Position numbers and translations under genes: made by a program. Shown here piece by piece: positions 1 through 6,548 of a DNA stretch of 64,000 bases (position 1 is the stretch's first letter; every line of letters starts with the position of its first letter). The notes beneath the pieces are model-generated. The model worked only from the letters and a program-made list of their open reading frames with translations. It ran no database searches and was not told where the DNA came from. Source of the DNA: GCA-001735895 sp964651385 (GTDB lineage Bacteria; Pseudomonadota; Gammaproteobacteria; GCA-001735895); contig CAZYYM010000001.1 of NCBI GenBank assembly GCA_964651385.1, forward strand, positions 92,811 to 156,810, written 5' to 3'.

Positions 1-19
1 CTGTGCTTTTATTATTCAT
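1..19 (-). CDS. Possible 5' end of pmbA (partial)
   Basis: An ATG on the minus strand at 19 opens a frame reading MNNKST before the window ends, so only six codons are visible. The frame diverges from darP, and darP (yjgA) and pmbA are divergent neighbours in E. coli. PmbA is the partner of TldD, which lies at 43508-44953 here without an adjacent pmbA. The call rests on gene order alone. The 24 bases between the two starts would have to hold both leaders. Confidence 0.25.
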
Positions 20-43
20 TGCTAAATTTTATCCTATCCAACT

Positions 44-571
44 ATGGAAAACGACGCTAATATTGAAGATGATAACGACATCGAATATGTCAGTAAATCC
101 CAGCTTAAACGCGAAAGCCACGAAATCACCCGGCTGGGTAAACGGCTCACCGAATTATCGGCTGCGCAACTGGCCGATATCCCGCTCGACGAACCCGTTC
201 GCGAAGCCATCGCACTGGCCCACAAGATACAAAATAAACGTTCAGCACTAAAGCGGCATTTTCTATTCCTGGGGAAATTGCTACGCTCCCGTGACACCGC
301 TGCCATATTTACAGCAGTTGAACGATTTGACAAAACCAGTCAAATCGAGATTCAGCGACACCACGCAGCCGAACGTTGGCGCGACCGGATTCTGGAACAG
401 GGATTCGACGCAATCGAAAGCTTTGTGTCTCAACAAACGACTGCCGACCGGCAAAAGTTACGTCAATTGTGGCGGAACTATTCACGGTCGAATAATGATC
501 GTAAAAGAATTCACAATGCCAGGCAGATTTACAAAGACGTCAAACTCGCCCTCGACAACCTGTCAGTTTAA
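44..571 (+). CDS. darP: DarP (YjgA, DUF615) ribosome biogenesis factor
   Basis: This 175-residue, charged, helical protein matches the YjgA/DUF615 family. Family members bind late 50S ribosomal precursors and help 23S rRNA maturation in the cytoplasm. The acidic N-terminus is followed by SKSQLKRE near residue 17, the helical segment RLTELSAAQLADIPLD, and a C-terminal half with HHAAERWRDRIL and RQLWRNYSRSNNDRKR. The length is normal for the family. The stop codon overlaps the convergent aroC stop by 4 bases, so the two transcripts meet tail to tail with no visible terminator between them. Confidence 0.93.
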   Translation: MENDANIEDDNDIEYVSKSQLKRESHEITRLGKRLTELSAAQLADIPLDEPVREAIALAHKIQNKRSALKRHFLFLGKLLRSRDTAAIFTAVERFDKTSQIEIQRHHAAERWRDRILEQGFDAIESFVSQQTTADRQKLRQLWRNYSRSNNDRKRIHNARQIYKDVKLALDNLSV

Positions 572-1674
572 TTATCCTCAGCCGATGCGGCAATGACGGG
601 TGTCTGGCAAACGACATCGGCATTCTGACCCCGGTTGCGCAAGTAGTGATCCATCAGAACCAATGCCAGCATGGCTTCCGCAATCGGCGTCGCTCGAATA
701 CCGACACAGGGATCGTGCCTGCCCTTGGTTCTGATTTCAACAGGGTTACCGTCGACATCGACACTATTTCCGGGTACATGCAAACTTGAGGTAGGCTTCA
801 ATGCGATATTGACAAGAATATCCTGGCCGGAAGTAATCCCACCGAGAGTCCCCCCGGCGTGATTAGACAAAAACCCGGCAGGCGATATTTCATCGCGGTG
901 AACACTGCCTTTTTGTTCAATACTACTAAATCCGGCCCCTATCTCGACACCTTTAACCGCGTTTATACTCATCATCGCATGTGCGATATCCGCATCAATC
1001 CGATCAAATATCGGTTCGCCCAGTCCCGGTGGAATTCCGCTGGCGATAACCGATATTTTTGCACCGATGGACTCGCCTTCTTTGCGTAACGCATCCATGT
1101 ATTTCTCCATTTCAGAAACCTTACCTTTGTCCGGACAAAAAAAAGCGTTGTTATTGACTTCACTCCAGTCAAACTTGTCCGGCTTTAATGGGCCGAGTTG
1201 GGAGAGGTAACCCCGAATTTGCATACCGCATTGCTCGGCCAGATATTTTTTGGCAATGCCGCCAGCTGCAACACGCATCGCCGTTTCTCGAGCCGAGGAC
1301 CGTCCGCCGCCGCGATAGTCACGTACCCCGTATTTCTGTGTATAGGTATAGTCCGCATGGCCCGGTCGAAACTGCTTCATGATATTACCGTAATCTTTCG
1401 AACGCTGATCCTTGTTTTGAATGACCAGGGCGATAGGCGTACCCGTGGTTTTGCCTTCAAAGGTCCCCGATAATATCTGCACCGTATCGTCTTCGCGTCG
1501 CTGAGTGGTATACCGTGAAGTACCGGGCTTACGACGATCAAGGTCATGTTGTAAATCGACCTCGCTTAATTCAAGTCCCGGCGGGCAGCCATCAACAATG
1601 CAACCAATCGCAGTACCATGGCTCTCACCGAACGAGGTGACGACAAAAGACTTGCCAAAACTATTTCCTGACAT
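568..1674 (-). CDS. aroC: Chorismate synthase
   Basis: This enzyme converts 5-enolpyruvylshikimate 3-phosphate to chorismate with reduced FMN, the last common step of aromatic amino-acid and folate synthesis, in the cytoplasm. All family signatures are visible: FGESHG at residues 15-20 followed by DGCPPG, RRKPGTSRYTTQRRE near 48-62, GGRSSARETAMRVAAGG in the middle, and GRHDPCVGIRATP near residue 320. At 368 residues it is slightly longer than the E. coli enzyme. It appears to be a single-gene unit. Confidence 0.98.
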   Translation of the reverse strand: MSGNSFGKSFVVTSFGESHGTAIGCIVDGCPPGLELSEVDLQHDLDRRKPGTSRYTTQRREDDTVQILSGTFEGKTTGTPIALVIQNKDQRSKDYGNIMKQFRPGHADYTYTQKYGVRDYRGGGRSSARETAMRVAAGGIAKKYLAEQCGMQIRGYLSQLGPLKPDKFDWSEVNNNAFFCPDKGKVSEMEKYMDALRKEGESIGAKISVIASGIPPGLGEPIFDRIDADIAHAMMSINAVKGVEIGAGFSSIEQKGSVHRDEISPAGFLSNHAGGTLGGITSGQDILVNIALKPTSSLHVPGNSVDVDGNPVEIRTKGRHDPCVGIRATPIAEAMLALVLMDHYLRNRGQNADVVCQTPVIAASAEDN

Positions 1675-1762
1675 TGAAATCCGACCTGTGGATTGAAAAT
1701 ATAACTATAATCGTTATCTAACGCATCAGCAGTCCAAATAATTCAGACACTCGATAATTTAG

Positions 1763-2284
1763 ATGACCGAAAACCAGCATTCTACTAAAAAACTCGGCAT
1801 GATGTTCACCCTCAGCGGCTGGATACTGGGTTTTTTATTACTGGGACTAATTTTCTCCAGGGTACTTGACAATCGAACCAATCCCAACCGTTCAATTGCG
1901 ACGACTGCAACGGCGAACTATCAGGAAATAATCCTCCAGCGTAACCCCTTCGGACACTATGTATTTGATGGTGAAATCAATCACAGACCAGTGACATTTC
2001 TGGTCGACACCGGTGCGACCATGACCGCTATTCCAGCTCAATTGAAAGACCGGCTTGGCCTAAAGGCAGGCCCTCCGTTTACCGTAACCACGGCCAACGG
2101 ACTGGCTAAAGTCTATTCCACCCGCCTGGACAGTTTGAAGCTGGGAAATATTGTTCTCGAGGACATCAGCGCAAGTCTTAATCCCGGATTTACAGGTCAG
2201 GAAATTTTACTGGGAATGAATGTTCTGAAAAATATGGAATTGATTCAGCGTTCAGATACATTGATAATCAGGCAATACCATTGA
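1763..2284 (+). CDS. Membrane-anchored retropepsin-like aspartic protease (TIGR02281 type)
   Basis: This 173-residue protein has one N-terminal membrane segment at about residues 17-33, then a periplasmic domain with FLVDTGATMTAIP, where Asp82 is the catalytic aspartate of the DTGA motif. A second family motif, EILLGMNVLKNME, lies near 147-160. One chain has a single DTGA, so it would act as a dimer like retroviral proteases. Family members are common in proteobacteria and their substrates are mostly unknown. It stands alone, with no clear terminator before the bufferin promoter region. It carries a DTGA motif like RimB at 24745-25242 but lacks RimB's DTGAKTSAL signature. Confidence 0.85.
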   Translation: MTENQHSTKKLGMMFTLSGWILGFLLLGLIFSRVLDNRTNPNRSIATTATANYQEIILQRNPFGHYVFDGEINHRPVTFLVDTGATMTAIPAQLKDRLGLKAGPPFTVTTANGLAKVYSTRLDSLKLGNIVLEDISASLNPGFTGQEILLGMNVLKNMELIQRSDTLIIRQYH

Positions 2285-2349
2285 ACCATCAAATTGAAAG
2301 CAGCACGATATGAATTTATCAAATTGTTATACATTTTGCTGAATTATCC

Positions 2350-2376
2350 GGAACTAATCATTTACACTGATCTCTA
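2350..2376 (+). promoter_or_regulatory. Candidate ECF-type promoter for the bufferin operon
   Basis: GGAAC at 2350-2354 and TCTCTA at 2371-2376 are 16 bases apart, resembling the -35/-10 pair of ECF sigma factors of the RpoE type. It lies about 65 bases upstream of the bufA2 start. Bufferin operons elsewhere are known to be under an ECF factor (SigF in Caulobacter). No ECF sigma gene lies in this window, and the match is short. Confidence 0.3.
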
Positions 2377-2439
2377 AGCTGTCGTAATCCATTATTGGTT
2401 GCTTATAAATAAACACTAATTTTTTTGAGGAAAGAGTTC

Positions 2440-2694
2440 ATGAAAACAGTAAAAAAGGTATCAGGGGTCGCTTTGGCAGCAGCAGCAGCAGCAATGTTCG
2501 CAGTTGCGCCTATGAGTGGCGCCATCGCCGGCGAAAAAGCAGGTAAATGTTTCAACGTCAACTCCTGCAAAGGCACCAGCGCCTGTGCAACAGCCACTTC
2601 GAGCTGCGCCGGCCAAAACTCCTGCGCCGGTCAGGGTTGGGTTAAGCGTACAAAAAGTGAATGTGAAGGCGCCGGTGGTAAATTCGAAGCCTAA
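2440..2694 (+). CDS. bufA2: BufA2-type bufferin precursor (periplasmic copper-binding RiPP)
   Basis: This 84-residue precursor has a signal peptide (MKTVKK, then a run of Ala and hydrophobic residues, cleavage likely after AIA at residue 30). The mature part of about 54 residues has six cysteines at positions 37, 43, 49, 56, 62 and 75. The spacing NSCKGTSAC and GQNSCAGQG is typical of the BufA2 family. Bufferins are ribosomally made peptides whose cysteines are modified by the BufB/BufC enzyme pair and which protect the periplasm from excess copper. The ATG at 2440 is chosen over an in-frame TTG at 2425 because GAGGAAAG sits at the right distance before it and the TTG would add charged residues before the signal. 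The modification itself is inferred from the family. Confidence 0.9.
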   Translation: MKTVKKVSGVALAAAAAAMFAVAPMSGAIAGEKAGKCFNVNSCKGTSACATATSSCAGQNSCAGQGWVKRTKSECEGAGGKFEA

Positions 2695-2714
2695 GCTACG
2701 CTCAGTTCAGCAAG

Positions 2715-2744
2715 AATGCACCGGCTGGTTCGGTGCATTTTTTT
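2715..2744 (+). terminator. Intrinsic terminator/attenuator between bufA2 and bufB
   Basis: A perfect 9-bp stem (AATGCACCG at 2715-2723, CGGTGCATT at 2731-2739) with a 7-base loop runs directly into a T tract ending at 2744. It lies 20 bases after the bufA2 stop and 33 before bufB. It would give a short abundant precursor mRNA and less of the enzyme mRNA by read-through. Confidence 0.85.
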
Positions 2745-2776
2745 GCCTGCGATTCGCACTGACATTGAGATAAGCT

Positions 2777-3613
2777 ATGCGACCCCAAACCGAAAAACCC
2801 TTCCTCGGCTTCGGCCTCGGACTACGTACCGAGCATTATGACGACATACTCGAACTGAAGCCAAAGCAGATAGACTGGCTTGAAATCATCAGCGAAAACT
2901 ACATGGTCGATGGCGGCAAACCGCTTTATTATCTTGATACCATCCGTGAACAATATCCAATGGTCATGCACGGTGTATCCATGTCGCTCGGTAGTACCGA
3001 TCCGTTGAATTACGATTATTTGAAGAAACTGAAAATACTCGTAAACCGGATCGAACCCGAATGGTTTTCCGATCACCTGTGCTGGACTGGAGTTGATCAC
3101 AAGAATATGCACGACCTGCTGCCATTGCCTTATACCGAGCAGGCAGTGAATCACCTGGCGGACAGAATCTCGGCAGTGCAGGATTTCATGGGCAGGCAGA
3201 TGTTAGTCGAAAACCTCTCCAGCTATATTACCTATTGCGACGACGCCATGACCGAATGGGAGTTCCTCACCGCCATTGTCGAAAAGGCAGACTGCTATCT
3301 GTTACTCGATGTGAATAACATCTATGTCAGCAGTTTTAATCATCATTTCGATCCAATTGAATATCTCGAAGGTGTCCCCGCAGAACGAATCTGGCAACAC
3401 CACCTGGCTGGACATTCGAACGAAGGCAATTTGATCATCGACACTCATGATGCCGATATCATCGATCCGGTGTGGTCGCTCTACGAAGAGACCGCAAAAT
3501 GCCTTGGGCCGGTTTCTACCATGATTGAACGCGACGGCAATATCCCCGAGCTTTCGAGTCTTTTGAATGAACTCGAACACGCGCAGCGCATCGCTAAACC
3601 CTACTACCAATGA
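2777..3613 (+). CDS. bufB: BufB, MNIO-family (DUF692) bufferin-modifying oxidative enzyme
   Basis: This 278-residue protein has the length and motifs of the DUF692 family of multinuclear non-heme iron-dependent oxidative enzymes, which modify cysteines of peptide precursors. Visible TIM-barrel motifs are FGLGLRTEHY at the N-terminus, ISENYM, HGVSMSLGS, WFSDHLCW, LVENLSSY, LLDVNNIYV and HLAGH. The His, Asp, Asn and Glu residues in these are the family's metal ligands. It follows bufA2 and overlaps bufC by 4 bases (ATGA), so translation of the two is likely coupled. The substrate is inferred to be the BufA2 peptide just upstream. Confidence 0.93.
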   Translation: MRPQTEKPFLGFGLGLRTEHYDDILELKPKQIDWLEIISENYMVDGGKPLYYLDTIREQYPMVMHGVSMSLGSTDPLNYDYLKKLKILVNRIEPEWFSDHLCWTGVDHKNMHDLLPLPYTEQAVNHLADRISAVQDFMGRQMLVENLSSYITYCDDAMTEWEFLTAIVEKADCYLLLDVNNIYVSSFNHHFDPIEYLEGVPAERIWQHHLAGHSNEGNLIIDTHDADIIDPVWSLYEETAKCLGPVSTMIERDGNIPELSSLLNELEHAQRIAKPYYQ

Positions 3614-4392
3614 GTCGATTACGCGAACTGCAATTACGATTTCAGGATTACCTGATCGGTATTAATGAAGATATTACAAGAGATATCGTCAGCACCCCCG
3701 AAGCGCTCGCCGAGCACCGACTCGGCGCTTATTACAATGCTTACCGCATCCGATTAATCGATATTCTCGCGGTTGATTACTCCGCCGTCGAGAAGCACCT
3801 TGGTCGCCAGATCTTTGAAAACTTGACGCTCGATTACCTGGAGGAATGCCCATCAACCGAACCGTCGGTGCGCTGGCTTGGCCAGAATTATGCTGAATAT
3901 CTGGTTAAACATTGCGATAGAGATGATCATGAATTTCTCGCAGAGCTGGCTGGTTTCGAGTGGGCACAGGGTCGAATATTCGATGCTGAAGACGAAAAGG
4001 ACCTGCTTCTGATCGACAATATGGCTCAGTTACCCGCCGAAGCCTGGCCGACACTCAAGATTCAATTTAAACCGGCACTGCAATGGCTTGACCTGTATTG
4101 GAATGTCTGCCCTTATTCCGTTGCACTTGATAGTGGTGAACCAACGCCGGAGCCACATCGTGACGAATTTCCAGTACGCTGGTTACTCTGGCGAAAGAAT
4201 CGAAACCCGAACTGGCGTTCACTCGAAGTTCATGAAGCCTGGGCAATCGAAGTAGCCCAACAGGGTGGAAACTTTGCCGAAATCTGTGCAGGACTTTGTG
4301 AGTGGATTTCGGAGGATCAGGTCGCTATCACTGCAGCGGGATTTTTGAAGCAGTGGGTTAGCGATGAACTTGTGGTCGGCGTAGATTACTAA
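3610..4392 (+). CDS. bufC: BufC, DUF2063 partner of BufB
   Basis: This 260-residue protein matches the DUF2063 family, which supplies the recognition partner for MNIO enzymes. The N-terminal half has LQLRFQDYL, then HRLGAYYNAYRIRLIDIL and LGQNYAEYL, which are characteristic of the family. The C-terminal half is a separate winged-helix-like region ending in EWISEDQVAITAAGFLKQWV. The start codon overlaps the bufB stop. No terminator is obvious before the convergent gene at 4438. Confidence 0.9.
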   Translation: MSRLRELQLRFQDYLIGINEDITRDIVSTPEALAEHRLGAYYNAYRIRLIDILAVDYSAVEKHLGRQIFENLTLDYLEECPSTEPSVRWLGQNYAEYLVKHCDRDDHEFLAELAGFEWAQGRIFDAEDEKDLLLIDNMAQLPAEAWPTLKIQFKPALQWLDLYWNVCPYSVALDSGEPTPEPHRDEFPVRWLLWRKNRNPNWRSLEVHEAWAIEVAQQGGNFAEICAGLCEWISEDQVAITAAGFLKQWVSDELVVGVDY

Positions 4393-4437
4393 ACACGACG
4401 TTAAAAGATTACACCATGTATCCATCCGTGTCCGGCA

Positions 4438-5523
4438 CTATAAACTTTTTCCTATCCAGGTTTCCGTAACGCCTAATTTTCCTACAATAGCACTGGAAAA
4501 GTCTTTAGCACTTTGCCTTGATTTAAATCCAGTAACAGCTATCCGGTAGCGCGTTTCTTCCTCGGATTCATGCACTTTTATCTGGGTACTGTAACCAACT
4601 GCTCGAAATTTCCTGTTTGCCTGTTTAGCGACGTCTTCAGAACGGGTAGAAAAGAGATAGACTGAATAAGTAGCTGCTGCACTTTTTTCGCCATCAATTG
4701 ACAATTGTTTTTCCCCGACTTTATCGGTTGTTACAGCTTCCTTATCAGTTTTTACAATCACCTCGGCCTGATTTTTAAATTCCTTTGATTCTGCTAATAG
4801 CTTGTCATCCTGGATCCGGCGTACTTCTTGACCGGCTAGAGTTTCCTTCTGATTGACTGCGGCTTCATCATTTTCAAGCCTTGAAGAATCCCCGCTATCT
4901 GGGAAATTCCAGTCATAAGAACCATTATCTTTGATTCGAATTTTGGTTCCTGCTTCACTCAATACGATCGAATCTGAACTGATGGCACGGGTAATATGAA
5001 CACTTCCAGACACTAATTCAATCAAAGACTGTCCATCTTGTCTGCTTACACAGAAATGACCCACATGTCTTATTGTCAAAAACAGGTTGTTATCTACTCC
5101 TAATTTAAACCCGTTTTCCGGCTTGAGCGGCGAACCCAGAGTTATGCATATCCTACCGGTAATAATATACAGGTCTGCTCTATCATCAAATATTGTTGCT
5201 CCAGGACTGCTTTTATCCAATAATTGGATATCGGTATTCGCAAAGAGTTGCAATGCGACACCGGCTTCAAGGTACATCTCGATACGACCCAAAACACCAG
5301 TGACAATATGATCACCGCTTTTCAACAGACTACTATTGGCCAGATCTGACTTCAGGTTATCTCGTTGCACCCAGACAGGTGGATTTTTTAAGCTAATAGA
5401 AGCGACAGGAGACGCCTGCAAAGGGGGCAAGCAAGCGAAACCGATAAACACTGTCAGCGCCCAGCCTATTTTTAGTATTGGCAATCTACCGAAAACTAAG
5501 ACAAATCGATATAACATAGCCAT
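4438..5523 (-). CDS. Exported FecR-like protein with C-terminal SPOR domain
   Basis: This 361-residue protein begins with a hydrophobic export signal or anchor at about residues 15-37. It is followed by a FecR-like beta domain (about 45-190; GDHIVTGVLGRIEMYLEAG, LIELVSGSVHI). Residues 205-275 are a charged, low-complexity linker rich in Glu, Lys and Asp. The last 75 residues, from YSVYLFSTRSEDVAKQANRKF, look like a SPOR domain, which binds denuded peptidoglycan glycans at division sites. No sigma-factor gene is adjacent, so this is not a standard FecR anti-sigma regulator. It may be an envelope protein using the FecR fold as a scaffold. Role unknown. Confidence 0.65.
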   Translation of the reverse strand: MAMLYRFVLVFGRLPILKIGWALTVFIGFACLPPLQASPVASISLKNPPVWVQRDNLKSDLANSSLLKSGDHIVTGVLGRIEMYLEAGVALQLFANTDIQLLDKSSPGATIFDDRADLYIITGRICITLGSPLKPENGFKLGVDNNLFLTIRHVGHFCVSRQDGQSLIELVSGSVHITRAISSDSIVLSEAGTKIRIKDNGSYDWNFPDSGDSSRLENDEAAVNQKETLAGQEVRRIQDDKLLAESKEFKNQAEVIVKTDKEAVTTDKVGEKQLSIDGEKSAAATYSVYLFSTRSEDVAKQANRKFRAVGYSTQIKVHESEEETRYRIAVTGFKSRQSAKDFSSAIVGKLGVTETWIGKSL

Positions 5524-5564
5524 TTTTTCTATTGCTCATTCATAGTTTAAATATAGTACCCCTG

Positions 5565-6422
5565 CTACTTTCCTCCATAGTGCATTCCGATAAATTCTGC
5601 TAGCTTGCGCGCTGCAGTCGACGCCTTATCCGCATCATAGTGCATACCTAATTCTACCTGTTGCAAGCGTCGCATCCGTTCTGCACTGCCCATGATAATC
5701 ATGCCTTCACTAACCGTGTTTTTCGCCAGCGTGGTAACGCCAAGTCCTGCCATCACGCCCGCTCGAATACCGCCGTAGTTCTGACTGGTATAGACGATGT
5801 GCCAACGCTTGTCGAGTGCGTCCAGTGCATCGATCATGCGTTGCCGATAGATACAGCCTTCAGGGGCAACAATCAATGGCAACGGATCACGCTGACTGGC
5901 GTTTGAGTCGGGCCCACATACCCAGACGATATCCTCGTACCAGCTTTCCTTGTAATAATCGGTCTGAGTGCCATCGTGTAGCGCCAAGACCAGGTCAAAG
6001 GCATCGCGTTTTAGCCGGTTGAGCAGGTTCACCGAGAGGTCGCAGGTGACCTGTAACTGTACTTGCGGGTAAGACTGTGAAAATCGACTCAGTACCTCCG
6101 GGAACAGTCGCGACGCAGCAAATTCGTTCGGTATTCCCAGGTGCACTGAACCTTCAACGTCCTGTTGTAATAGTTTTACCACTGCTTCATCGTTTAAAAC
6201 GAGAATTTTTCGGGCATAATCGGTTAATTGCCGACCCGAATGGCTAAGCACCAGTTCACGACTACTGCGTTCGTATAACCGCGTCTTCAGTAATTCTTCA
6301 AGGCGTTTAATTTGCAGGCTGACGGCTGGTTGTGAACGCCCGAGTTTGTCCCCGGCGCGTGTAAAACTACCGAGATCGGCGATAGTGACGAAGGTCCTTA
6401 ATAAATCAATCGGTAAATTCAC
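5565..6422 (-). CDS. LysR-family regulator (LrhA/HexA-like)
   Basis: This 285-residue protein has an N-terminal winged helix-turn-helix (about residues 5-64; FVTIADLGSFTRAGDKLGRSQPAVSLQIKRLE) and a LysR effector domain. The RSQPAVSLQIKRLEELL helix and the phrase VTCDLSVNLLNRLKRDAFDLVLA are typical of the LrhA/HexA branch. It is divergent from gcvP across 126 AT-rich bases, the usual arrangement for a LysR regulator and its target. Control of gcvP, like that by E. coli GcvA, is therefore possible but inferred only from position. Confidence 0.9.
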   Translation of the reverse strand: MNLPIDLLRTFVTIADLGSFTRAGDKLGRSQPAVSLQIKRLEELLKTRLYERSSRELVLSHSGRQLTDYARKILVLNDEAVVKLLQQDVEGSVHLGIPNEFAASRLFPEVLSRFSQSYPQVQLQVTCDLSVNLLNRLKRDAFDLVLALHDGTQTDYYKESWYEDIVWVCGPDSNASQRDPLPLIVAPEGCIYRQRMIDALDALDKRWHIVYTSQNYGGIRAGVMAGLGVTTLAKNTVSEGMIIMGSAERMRRLQQVELGMHYDADKASTAARKLAEFIGMHYGGK

Positions 6423-6548
6423 ACTTCAATCATTTGCATTGTTAATGAATACATTATAACTATAAACTATGCCAATATACGAATTGATTTAGAATATGAA
6501 AATTGGCACGAAGCGGCCCTGTCTTTCACGAATACGAGGAATTTTAAT

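Noticed and set aside
6423..6548. Glycine riboswitch in the gcvP leader
   Set aside because: The 126 bases are AT-rich, also serve the divergent LysR gene, and show no paired aptamer helices or terminator.
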